Positions 1 through 9,781 of a stretch of DNA of 64,000 nt are shown in pieces. How positions within the stretch are numbered: the stretch's first letter is position 1; each line of letters opens with the position of its first letter. The position numbers and the translations under genes are program-made. Under the pieces are notes generated by a model that was not told the origin of the DNA, did not search any database, and saw only the letters and a list, made by a program, of their open reading frames with translations. The stretch is from Aquilaria yunnanensis (lineage: Eukaryota; Streptophyta; Magnoliopsida; Malvales; Thymelaeaceae), in assembly GCA_039654915.1 (NCBI GenBank), contig CM077597.1:77688001-77752000 (forward strand), in the 5' to 3' direction.

Positions 1-230
1 TGGTGTTAGCAAAGATGAGTACAACTATAATAGTAAACGCAAAGTCATATCACTTAGGTGAGTTTGTTCAAGAAAGGGAAAGCAAAATAGCAAACTCCTC
101 AACAAAGAAAATAGGCAAATAGAGCCTAAAGGTGAAACTAGGTGTGGATGTCGTGCAAGGTTTTGTGCCCATATAAATCCTGCAACACAAAGATGGAATG
201 TCTCGTTGTTTGTAAGCGAACATAATCATG
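1..230 (+). pseudogene. FAR1-like (MULE-derived) DNA-binding domain fragment
   Basis: Translation on the plus strand gives a degenerate FAR1 DNA-binding domain. TRCGCRARFCAHI at about 140-178 is followed by an RWNVSLFVSEHNH stretch ending at about 229, the C..C and H.H spacing of the WRKY-GCM1 zinc finger seen in FAR1/FHY3 proteins and related MULE transposases. An in-frame TGA near position 58 and the edge of the window break it upstream. It ends abruptly after the EHNH motif at 230, where a long LTR-like element begins. Known of the family: FAR1-like proteins are transposase-derived transcription factors or active MULE transposases. Inference: this is the 5' half of the relic whose SWIM half lies at 3330-3745. 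It is not functional. Confidence 0.7.
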
Positions 231-858
231 TGTTGATAGCCAATTTTGTCCAGACACTAACTTTTGTTTAGTTCTAGGTTAGGAAAATTAGTTTAAGTGT
301 CATTTTTTTAGGGCAAATTGGTCTTTTTGGTCATTTTAAAGATTAGGCAATTGATAGGGTCAGGTGCATTTAGATTTTGTTGTCATTTTGTGTTTAGAAT
401 AGTCATATAGGAATTCACTTAGTTTAGGCACTAATTTGAACTCCAAAAGGCTTTGTAGGGTCAATTTAGTCAAAAGAGAGAAGTTTAGGTGGAAACCATG
501 GGTTTTTAGAAAGTTTTAGGCAAATTCTGAAAAGTTTGAGGCAAATATGGTAAAACTATGAAATTTTGGGTAAAATCTGGCATTTTTATAAAGTTTTGGG
601 CTCAACTGACAAATTAGAGAAATATTGGGTGAAATTGCAAATTCATGTAGAATCTGGGGCAGAAACAGCAACTTAAGAGTTTTTCTAGACTTGGACAAGT
701 ATTTTGACCAAATAACATCCTAAGAGGTTTAAACACTATCAAATATGATTTGGATGAGTTTTAACTTCTAAAAATCTGATTAATCTCATTTAAAACCCTT
801 CTAATATAAATATAAGGCATTATTTAAAGAAAATGGGAAAAGAAACTCGAAACCCTAA

Positions 859-1953
859 GGCCCTATTCAATTGTAGAGAATTTTCTAATTTTTTCAGAAA
901 ATGTTCAAAAATTAGAAAATGAAAAGAAAATATATTTAGTTAAATAACTTTCTTTTTCAGTTTTCCTGTAAAACAATTTTCTAATTAGTAAGAATTAGAA
1001 AACTTGATTTAAGTAGTTTTCTATTTTCCCAAAAACAGGAAATCCATCGGGCTCTAACTCTTCTTCTCTCGATCAGCCTCCTCCCTCCCGACGCCTTCGA
1101 CCTTTTCCCTTTCACGTTCTCTCTCTCCCAATCTAGATGAAGCTGACGACCCTTCCTTTGACTCTTAGTTTCTCCAGGTCCTCCGATTGATCTCCACTCT
1201 AGAGGAAGACGCACCTCCTCCTTCGCCGCCTCTTTATGACCATCAATCTGGCGACAATTCCCTTAGGATTGAGCTTGGAGGCTTGGAGAATGATGAGGAC
1301 AATGCAGTTGAGAACAAAGAAAACAACATGGAAAGCGAAGAAGGGTGAAAAGTTAAAGAAGATCGACTTAATAACGAGAACGAAGACGAGGAGGAGGATC
1401 AAAGGAAGAGACGGAGAGAGGTGCTTCGGCTCCGGATCCGTGATTTCTCTGACTGTGTGAGGACCGGACATAATCAAATCCTGGATTGGGCCGAGATTCT
1501 GATGGAGTTGAAGGATAGCTCCATCGAACTTGGCTTCGAAGTTCCAGATTCTGACCGTTATGTTGGAAATCTGGAGGACTACGTTAACGTCGCTGGGTAC
1601 GAGCAATTGCTGCAAAATGCCGCTAGGAGCACAAAGATGGTGGCTCGGATGCAAGGGATAAAAAAGCTAGGGGCTTAAGTGGCAAAGAGAAAAAAATTGG
1701 GGCTGAACTTGAACCTTCTCCTTTTTACTTGATAGACTTCGGAAAATATTCATTTCTAGTGTACAAACTTTTCTTCAACTTTCAATGAAGGCACTGGACT
1801 TTACTTATTTATGCATACACACAAAATCATTTTTACTTATTTTGAACAAGTAAACGTGTTTTCTAAAAAATATTTTAGAAAACTGTATATAGAAAATAAA
1901 AATTAAAAATAAAAAATAAGAAGGAAAACTGTTTTTTGTAACCAAACGCAACC
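859..1953. mobile_element. PIF/Harbinger-like non-autonomous element carrying gene sequence
   Basis: The element is flanked by TAA on both sides (856-858 and 1954-1956). This 3-bp target duplication is typical of PIF/Harbinger elements. The ends are imperfect inverted repeats: left GGCCCTATTCAATTGTAGAG, right (reverse complement) GGTTGCGTTTGGTTACAAAA. Removing it joins AACCCTAA to GCTTCTAACTAG, restoring a continuous host element. It sits inside the long LTR-like element at 231-3188. The interior holds an exon-like RING-E3 gene fragment and no transposase, so it is non-autonomous and of the gene-capturing (Pack) type. The superfamily call rests on the 3-bp duplication and the GG..GTTTGGTT-like ends; a hAT origin would need an 8-bp duplication, which is absent. 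Confidence 0.55.
1136..1678 (+). pseudogene. Captured fragment of a RING-type E3 ubiquitin ligase gene (CIP8/RDUF-like N-terminal part)
   Basis: The plus-strand reading from about 1136 gives an acidic region (TLEEDAPPPSPPLYDHQSGD), broken by a stop near 1345, and then an open 85-codon stretch at 1421-1678. The open part contains NQILDWAEILMELKDSSIEL, then DRYVGN.EDYV..AGYEQLLQN. This is the conserved segment that precedes the RING-H2 finger in plant RING E3 ligases of the CIP8/RING1/RDUF type. The RING cysteines and histidines are absent: the frame drifts into unrelated residues and stops at 1676-1678. No intron or promoter is evident. It lies wholly inside the PIF/Harbinger-like element. Inference: transduplicated gene fragment, non-functional as a ligase, although a short transcript is possible. 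Confidence 0.65.
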
Positions 1954-3329
1954 TAAGCTTCTAACTAGAAAAAAGAGAAAACCGCCGCTTTATCCCCTAG
2001 TTCTTTTGCAACTCTTCATCCCAGAACCCTAGCTTCTCCACCTGTCGTCGCGACCCCTGGCAATTACGTTCCCCCTGCCCAAAGCACAGCCGTCAGCCCC
2101 GCCACCTCCGGTTGTCCTCGGCCAACACTCCCCATTGCCACACTGTCGAATCACTGACGACGCATCAAACCGAGGAGAAGAGCTCGCGTTTTCCAACCGT
2201 CGCCGCCGTCTTCCTCTTTGATTGGCCACCAGACGCCACTGCTGCACGCCGTCCGACCCACCGGAAGCTGCCCACATTGTCGCCGCTGAAGTCCAAGCCC
2301 CGCCATCCTTCTCTTGTTGCCGGAGAACGTCGAATCAAAGAGGAAGAGTGAAGATCCGCTTCCAGACCCACGACCCGACCGGACTACACCTTTCTGACCC
2401 TGTCAAACATTCTGCTCTTTCGGTATACCTCCCATCTAACCCTCTGAGTTTTTATTTCGTTCATTAATTCGCTGATTCTTTTCTTTATTTTGCAGATCAG
2501 TCATGACAGCAAACTTTATTGCTTTTTTTTTCTTTCTTTGTTTTCTTTGTTTATTTGTTTGATTGGCCTTGCATTAAACTTAGTCATTAAATTGACATAG
2601 GGGAACAACATGGGATTTTGATTTGGTTTTTTTCTTCTTTTGTTTGTTTTTTAGAATAGTTTGATTTTAATTCCCATAATGCATCTAATAGTAACATGCA
2701 AAAATTATTGGTTAAGCAACTGTTAAATACAAAAAAAAATTTCAGAAATTTCTTTAAATTAAATTTGATAAAATCTAGAGGTGGATTATTCGTTCGAATC
2801 CGATTGGTCTGATAAGAGTCGCGGTTTCAAACAAGACGTTTCTTTCAAATTCTTGGTGGATTTGATAAAATCTCAAGATTTTAAAGACGTCTAGGGTTTC
2901 ATATCTGATTAGTCTGATAAAACTTATGGTTGGAATTAAGTCAATAAAAAATTAAACATAATCAAATAAAATTCATTAAAAATCATTTTTATAGAAAATT
3001 AGGTAAGGAAGCAAAGATTTAGGAAAAGATAAAATTGAACCCCCGTTATACCAATTTTTGGACACTATAATAAGGTTATTTTAGCGTAACAAAATCACGA
3101 TATTAGAATCTCTCTTAGATCATAATAGGTGTCCAATCGACCTAGGCAAAACTAATTGGTCATGACTCCTAAAAAATACATTGCTATGGCTTAACGATTC
3201 CATTAGGGACGAGTCTAACCATAAAAGGGATTTGGACTTCCTCTTTTTCTTTATTTGCTTATTTCTTAACATATTGATTTGATGTGTTGTGTACATATTT
3301 GTAAGTTTGGACAACCAACTTTTAATTGG

Positions 3330-3745
3330 GTGGTGGAATTTGATGTCAACCATTCTTACACGAAGAACTCATGTAAAAGCTGGAAGAGCATTGGCATTCC
3401 ATGTGCTCACAGGATTTCTACTTGGGAACTCTGACATACGTTAGAGATACCAAATTCATGCATATTGAATAGGTGGACTAAAAATCTAAAGGATTGGGAA
3501 TGCCTAAGCTGCCAACCATATGTTTCTCATGAAAGGTTGGAGGCTATTAAATTGGGGGCACTTCTTTTTAGTTGCAAAAGAATGTGTGTTGTTGTTGATC
3601 AGTCGACTGATAGCTTCAATGATGCTTGCAAAAAAATTGCTTTGTTAACTTCAAAGTATGAGCAATCTAGATCAATGAATGCTAATAAGCCAACAAGAAA
3701 TATTTTAGATCCTGTTGTTGCTAAAACCAAAAGTGCGTTTATCCA
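3330..3745 (+). pseudogene. FAR1-like SWIM zinc-finger and C-terminal fragment
   Basis: The plus-strand frame from about 3330 reads VVEFDVNHSYTKNSCKSW, then IGIPCAHRIST, then, after an in-frame TGA near 3430, ILNRWTKNLKDWECLS and a helical stretch to about 3720. This is the order seen in FAR1/FHY3 proteins: SWIM finger (CxC...CxH), then the R-W-T-K segment. The first SWIM cysteine is lost (NSC in place of CxC). The stretch ends with ILDPVVAKTK before a GT at about 3734, and an AG at about 3870 could be the acceptor. With the fragment at 1-230 it makes one decayed gene or MULE transposase. The MULE catalytic core expected between them is not found. Confidence 0.7.
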
Positions 3746-3870
3746 CTCAATAAAAATAACTAAAATATGTGTGTTATTGGTATATGTTTCTTTTTACAGG
3801 AAACATATTACTATTTCACTTTTCAAATTAATGTCTCTTTTAATTTTATACTAAACATTGATTCAATGTA

Positions 3871-4330
3871 GGGTCATCCAATAAGAAACAAGTGAGTAGG
3901 CGTTTAACTACAGGTAAATTAGGAAAGAAAAATTAAAGATATTGATTAATTTGTACATCCTACTAATTCAACCCAAATTAAAGCAAGCGAGTGATGGAAA
4001 TCTCAACATGCATGATTGTCTCTCAAACATATAACTATATATCTTAAACATAGCAATTAATTGTCGGGATTTAAGCGGCAGCAACAATAAAGGAAGAAGA
4101 TTTCTTACTTATCCAAAATTGTCAAAACTATTTGAATGTAAAAAATAAAAAATTTAAAACTATTTGAATATTAAAAATTAAAAATAATTTAAATGTTACT
4201 TATCCAAAATTTTAAAACAATTTGAATGTTAAAAATCAAAAGTTTAAAACTATTTGAATCTTAAAACTAACTTATCGAAAATTTTTATTTCAATTTTAAA
4301 AATTGAAATTTAAAATACATACATTGTCCC

Positions 4331-4361
<31 letters not shown>

Positions 4362-5640
4362 TGTACCTTTAAAAGCATCTTAAAAATTCATTTCCTACTC
4401 AACAATTCTACTTGCCACCTTGTTTTTCTTTTTGCTTGAAGGGGAACTCCAAAATCACTCCTAATCAACAGATGAGTTCTCATGCGAGCAATTCTCAGCA
4501 TTAGGTACAGCTCTACTTAAAAAAAAAAAAAAAGATACATGGAATTTAAATTTTTTTTTCTTGTAACGCACAATAATGTGATTCATTTTATCATTTTATA
4601 ATTACAGTATATCTTCCTATAAATTTATAGTACAATATCATTTCATATTTTTTGCAGATGATTATTGATTATGTTTAAAGACTTGAGAACTCTATTTCAG
4701 ACTCATAGTTATTCTATCCGATTAGGTGATAGAAAAAACTAAAAACTTGGACTTATTTCAAAAGGATTTTACATCTATAGTAGCAATAGAAGTGATTTGT
4801 ATGCTAAACCAACAAAAAAAATAGTGAATCAAGTTTTTGCTATAATTCATGAATTGGTAAAACAATTGAAGAGCATAATAGAAGTTCCCATGTAATTGAT
4901 GCAGTTTCACCACTTAAGTGTGCTTGTAATACTCAAACTCCTGAAAGTTTAAACCTTGCGAATTCGAAATTCATCATCCCAAATGCTATTAACTTTACTT
5001 ATTATATTTATTACTATATCAAGAAATTATAATTCACAAAATATTACAATTACTGAACAAAAATTTTAATTGTTTTTCTTTAACAGGATGTACACAGACC
5101 TTTAACCTCACATCCAGTATGAAGTTGTCAAAAGATGAAATTGTTGTAGCTGCTTCCACTTTCTCAACTGAGAAGCCGTTAGTGTATACCCAATTAATTA
5201 AGTTTTACTTTTAAATTTTTAAACTTTTTTATCGCAAAATGGAACAATAATTTCTTATTCTTACTTGTTACATTGGTTTTATTGTAAGAAGCCACTTATT
5301 GATGCTAGAGATCTTGACCATTTTTGCTCATGACAAAGGCTACCATCTCTTGCACCAACCAAATGTGTCCAAGTTGATGTAAGGTTCACAAAGCTTTACC
5401 ATTGTATACACATTATTTTTCTTTTGTTACAAATCTTATTAATATGTTTTCTAAATGTGTAGGTGATTAATCTATAGGTTTGCTATTTAACTCATAGAGA
5501 AAAAGAAATTGGTATAATGGTGAATTGGTTCTTGTCAATAATGTTTTTGGTTTAAAAAAAAAAAGATTTATCAAAGGATAATATTTTACATTATTCTAAT
5601 TACCACTTATGTTGAAATTATTGACTTTGTTTGTTTTTTT
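3871..5640. other. AT-rich interval with a microsatellite; no clear gene
   Basis: This interval sits between the FAR1-like fragment and the Ulp1-like exon. It is AT-rich, with a short degenerate direct repeat of the type AAAACTATTTGAATGTTAAA at about 4125-4290 and a (TA)n(TG)n microsatellite at about 4336-4361. A short open stretch near 5090-5190 reads like degraded protein sequence (MKLSKDEIVVAASTFSTEKP). It could be an upstream exon of the Ulp1-like relic, but I cannot confirm it. Confidence 0.4.
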
Positions 5641-5842
5641 GTTTTCTTTCAGGTATGGGTTCAAATGAAAAATTTTACCATAGATGAAGAGATAAAAAAA
5701 ATACAAGAATAAAGATAGGTTGATTAGTCACTTGCAAGATTGTAACAAGGTAACTGCTTTAGCTATTTCTATCATTACATTCCAACTTTGTTTTGCTTTT
5801 TTTAATTTATATCTTGCTCATTTTAATTTTTTGTTTCAAAAG

Positions 5843-5980
5843 ATCTTCATTCCTATGGTTACTAAAGATTGTCATTGGTGTTTGGCTATGGTGGACATGA
5901 AAAATGCCAATGTCCTTTGTTTTGATTCATTGCCAACTTGTACAACTCATAGAACACGGATTGCCAAGATAAAGAAAGTG
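5843..5980 (+). pseudogene. Ulp1-type (C48) cysteine protease exon, relic
   Basis: Between a plausible acceptor (TTTCAAAAG, ending 5842) and donor (GTCAGT at 5981) the frame reads IFIPMVTKDCHWCLAMVDMK followed by NANVLCFDSLP. The HW dipeptide with the downstream D of VDMK is the conserved catalytic His-Asp neighbourhood of Ulp1/SENP SUMO proteases (known of the family). The catalytic Cys segment expected later (DCGVF) is not clearly found. The next member-b element starts at 6260 and may have cut the gene. Ulp1 domains are known passengers of plant MULEs, and the nearby FAR1/SWIM relic on the same strand fits that architecture. Inference: decayed MULE-type element with a Ulp1 module. Confidence 0.6.
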
Positions 5981-6979
5981 GTCAGTATTTTAATTAATTA
6001 TTTATTTTTCACAAAACTCATAATCCAATTCGTTCTTATTTTTCTCAAATATTAATGTTGACCATCATGTTTCTCAATAGATGGAATACCTAAAACACCT
6101 ATTTGAACATTCATCATTTTATGAAATAAATGACCATATATATTAAACGGTAACTCGGTTCAAGATAATTGTGCCTGATCAAGTCAAAACATAGAGAATA
6201 GGTAATATATATGTTATACCATTCTCTACCTATTTGCTTTGAAATTGCATCGTACTATCTGTGGCAACGTGGGGGCTTTTGGGAGTCGCCACCAATCGGT
6301 TTCGCCTGGGTCGATTGGACACCTAAAAATGGTCTACGAGAGTTCGAGGGTTCGGGAGTACAGTTACGTTAAAATAACTATATTTTAATGCCCAAAATTG
6401 TTACTTTAGTTGATTTTATTTTGTTTTGCTTGCTTTGAAAATAATTTCAGTTAATTTTCAAATCAGAAATTTTAACTGAATCATCCAGATGTGAATTTTT
6501 AGATTAATGCGGACTTCTAAAATTTTGGTAATTAATTTATATAATTTTTTTTTATAATAAATTTAATATTTCCAAACCATAGATTCTATCGAATCACCCG
6601 AATATGGAATTTAATAAACAATTATTTTTTATTAATTATTAAATATTTTAATTAATTATTAATCCATATCATAAATTCTGTCGAATTATCCGAATATGGA
6701 TTTTGAATGGTCTTAATATTATTTTATTATTTTATTATATTTAAAATTTTATTTTTCTTTTGAAAGATTTTTTTTAAAAGTAATTATCTAATCCATAGAT
6801 CTAAAAATATACTTATTCAAAACCATTGATTTTTTTTTGTTCAATCGTCTGGTTATGATTTTTTTTATATTATGATTTTTTTTATAAAAAAAAATTTATT
6901 TTTTGATAAAAGGAACAAAAGGTTAACTTTTGTTATTTAAAGGAAATAAAAAAAATAAGTGTCTTAATATAAAATGAAG

Positions 6980-7970
6980 GACGGGGGGCTTGGTTGTAAT
7001 AATAATAAAATAATAACAAAATAAGGAAATAAGATGGGCTTTTAGTCATCCATAAAAAAATGGTAAATAAATAAAATAAGGTTAATCATCCACATAAATA
7101 AAAATAAATTGAAGAAAGTAAATAAATAAATAAAGTGGGGACGCTTAACCATCCATATGAAAATAAAGTGCAGAAAAATAAATAAATAAAGAAAGTGGGG
7201 GCACTTGGCTGTCCACGCAAAAATAAAGTACAGAAAAATAAAGAAAGAAATAAATAAAGTGCAGAAAAATAAATAAATAAATAAAGTGGGGGTGTTTGGC
7301 CGTCCACTTAAAAAATAAAGTACATAAAGTAAAAAAATTGAAAAAAGTAAATGGGGCGTTTAGCCATCAACGTAAAAAAAATAGAAGTGCATAAAGTAAA
7401 TAAATGCAGAAAAATAAATAAATAAATAAAGTGGGGCGTTTGGCCGTCCACTTAAAAAAAGAAAAGTGCATAAAGTAAATAAATAAAGAAAAACAAATAA
7501 ATAAAGAAAGTGGGGCGTTTGGCCGTCTACTTAAAAAAAAATAAAAGTGCATAAAGTAAGTAATTGTAAAAAATTAAATAAATAAAGAAAAGTGGGGCTT
7601 TTAGCCATCCACGTAAAAAAATAAAAGTACATAAAGTAAATAATTGTAAAAAATTAAATAAATAAATAAAAGTGGGGTTTTTAGCCATCCACGTAAAAAA
7701 TAAAATTGCATAAAGTAAATAATTGCAGAAAAGTAAATAAATAAAGAAAAGTGGGGCTTTTTGCTGTCTACATAAAAAAATAAAATTGCATAAAGTAAAT
7801 AATTGCAGGAAGATAAATAAATAAAGAAAGTGGGGCGTTTTGGCCATCCACTTTAAAAAATAAAAAGTGCATAAAGTAAATAAAGAAAAATAAAATGACA
7901 ATAAATAAAAGAAATAAATAAAAAAATAAAGTGGGGCTTTTTGGCCATCCACATAAAAGTAGGAGGTATA
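6980..7970. repeat. Minisatellite of about 14 units, mostly ~80 bp
   Basis: A unit of the form GTGGGGCGTTTGGCCGTCCAC, then a run of A, then AGTGCATAAAGTAAATAAAT and AAATAAATAAAGA recurs. G-rich cores lie near 6981, 7034, 7080, 7137, 7197, 7287, 7353, 7432, 7511, 7593, 7674, 7752, 7832 and 7931. Spacing in the regular part is 78-82 bp; the first units are shorter and more diverged. On the minus strand it yields spurious Phe/Tyr/Leu-rich open frames. It lies inside the member-b LTR-like element and is not seen in members a or c. Confidence 0.85.
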
Positions 7971-8418
7971 ACCTTCCATGAAAAAAATAACAACAAAGAA
8001 GAAAAAAATAAAAAAATAAATAAACACTTAAGAGTTTATTGTTAGTTCTAAAAAAATAAAAAAGAAAGTTAGTGACTTGAATGAAATAATATAAGAAGAT
8101 GAAGGATTAAATAAGAGTTTTACCTAAAGAGTTGAAAAATTCAAATTCTCCCTCTTTTTCGGCGACGGCAGCAACGGCGACGGTGGCGCACAGCAGCTGG
8201 GGCGTCTGCGACGGCGGTGAGGGCTCGGCAAGCAAAGGGAGGCAGAGGCGGCGACGTAGCAAAAGGGTGAACGGTGCAGCGGGACGGTGGAGAGAGAGAG
8301 AGAGAGGAGGAGAGGCGTGAGGCGGATGAGGAGAAAGGGCAAGGCGAAGGAGGAAAGAGAGAGAGGCGAGGCCGAGGCCGAGAGAGGGATAAGGATGGAG
8401 GCAGCTGGCGGTGGAGAG

Positions 8419-8843
8419 CAGTGGCGGAATCAGGATTTTTGGTTCGGGGGGGCAAGCCTGGAGGACAGGCGGCGGAGCCCGGAGGAGAGAGACGACGTCG
8501 CTGTTAGGTAAAGCTGTAAATTGGGACTAATTCACACTAATTCAAAGCTCAAGGAGCAAATCGTACGAGTTGGAAACGTTTGAGGACTAATAGTGCATTT
8601 AGGCCATGTTAGAATATCCCCTTAATGTAGAGGGAATAACTACTCACTGGGTCCTTACTTTCTTCAGTGCCTACCTTATTGCCCCCCTATCTTTATATTT
8701 TTCCACAATATTTGGGGGGGAAAAATGCACACACAATCCTTAAATTTTGACAAAATCACCAAATTACTACCTCATATTTACGTTTTTTCTAAATTCTTGA
8801 AGGGGCAACAGCCCCCTCCCAGCATAACGTGGCTCCGCCGCTG
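8419..8843. mobile_element. Non-autonomous hAT element with 8-bp target duplication
   Basis: Begins CAGTGGCGGAATCAGGATTT and ends TGGCTCCGCCGCTG. The termini form an inverted repeat of about 14 bp with mismatches (CAGTGGCGGAATCA against CAGCGGCGGAGCCA). Both sides carry the identical 8-bp sequence GTGGAGAG (8411-8418 and 8844-8851), the target-duplication length of hAT elements. A subterminal G-run (GGGGGGG) and C-run also face each other. At 425 bp with no open frame, it is non-autonomous. It is nested in member b at the edge of the GC-rich stretch. The intact duplication suggests a fairly recent insertion. Confidence 0.8.
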
Positions 8844-9781
8844 GTGGAGAGAGAGGGAGGCGAGGCAGAGAGAGAAAGGAAGAGGGAGACCGAAACGGAA
8901 GGGGAGAGAGGGAAGAGAGATGGCGACCGAAAAGGAGGAGGGAGGCTGAAACGGAGGGGGAGAGAGGGAAGAAAGAAGGCAGGCCGTGGAGGTGGAGGAA
9001 GAAAGGAGGAGAAGAGAGATGAGAGGAAGTCCGGCGAGACGGAGGAGAAGGGTAAGGGTAACGGGAGAGAGAGAGAAAAAAGAAAATGGGGACGGAGAGA
9101 CAGAGGGGTCTCAAACAGAAGTTTTTTGGATTTTTTTAGAGAAGGGAGGAGAGCCAGGGACTAAGCTACAGTTTTTACTTTTTTTTATTTAGGAGCTCTA
9201 ATCTTGATTTTATTTTCTTCGCAGGTCTGGACCCCTATTTATAGGGCAAGGAGCATTGGATTCCTTCAATTTAAAAATAATTATAATTTAATTAAAAACA
9301 GATTGAAAACATAATTTGGTAAAAATGACAGTTTAAGTCCTTCAGATTTCTTTGACTACTGGTTTGGTCCCATATTTTCCACGAAATTACTGATTGGCTC
9401 AAATTTGTCTGTTCTGTCAATTTGGCCCAAAACTATCTGTTTGGCCCAAAAATGATGCGAAAAATTACCAAATTTCCCTGGAATTCCCAGATTTCGTCAG
9501 ATTCTTCCAAACTTCTCATTTTTGACAGATTTACCCCAAACTTCTTATTTTTGTCAATTTTTTTAAAATTTTCTTTTATATTTTATACACACATATAGAT
9601 ATATATATATATATTATTTTTTAACTAACCCTATAAAAAAAAATGCCCCCATAAACTATTTAATTAATTTTTTTTCTTTTTTCTTTTTTTAATAATAATA
9701 ATTAATTAAAACTTTTTTAAAAAAAAAATTTTAATTTTTTTAATTTAATTTTTAAGGGTCAGACGAAGTTGGGTGTCAACA

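Larger units (their letters stand above)
231..3188 (-). mobile_element. Long LTR-like element, family member a (minus orientation)
   Basis: The reverse complement of this interval matches the ends of two other elements in the window (6260-9781 and 17047-18981). Its last bases read like the shared left end (GCAATGTATTTTTTAGGAGT against GCAACGTGTTTTTGGGAGT), followed by the shared block GTCGATTGGACACCT at about 3128-3143. Its first bases (TGTTGATAGCCAATTTTGTC) match the reverse complement of the shared right end, GACAAAATTAGGTGTCAAC. The interior has a GC-rich stretch at about 1980-2440 like that of member c. No coding capacity is seen. The TG..CA-like ends and 5-bp target duplication of the sister copies suggest a solo LTR, perhaps Tat/Ogre-like from the GGGAGTCGCCACC start; that lineage call is inference. 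A clean target duplication is not visible here. Confidence 0.6.
6260..9781 (+). mobile_element. Long LTR-like element, family member b
   Basis: Starts TGTGGCAACGTGGGGGCTTT and ends GGGTGTCAACA (TG..CA). Flanks are CTATC (6255-6259) and TTATC (9782-9786), a 5-bp target duplication with one mismatch. The first ~170 bp match member c closely, including GTCGATTGGACACCTAAAAA and GAGTACAGTTACG. Inside are a minisatellite (about 6980-7970), a GC-rich stretch (8150-8400), a purine-rich stretch (8850-9165) and a nested hAT element. No retroviral-type ORF is seen; the longest open frames are T-rich or GC-rich shadows. Best read as a solo LTR, or a non-autonomous LTR element, of a Ty3-like family. Confidence 0.6.

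Noticed and set aside
981..1654. Minus-strand frames over the captured RING fragment
   Set aside because: They are antisense shadows of the plus-strand E3-ligase fragment, which has recognisable residues.
6980..7970. CRISPR-like regular repeats
   Set aside because: Repeat and spacer lengths and sequences are those of a degenerate minisatellite in a eukaryotic retroelement; spacers are A-rich and alike, not unique.
7086..8027. Long Phe/Tyr/Leu-rich minus-strand open frames that look like membrane proteins
   Set aside because: They are the T-rich strand of the ~80 bp minisatellite; the residues repeat with the unit and no family matches.
8132..9192. Overlapping Arg/Glu/Gly-rich and Ser/Pro/Leu-rich frames on both strands
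   Set aside because: Products of GC-rich and GA-rich low-complexity sequence in an LTR-like element and a hAT; no domain and no splice context.
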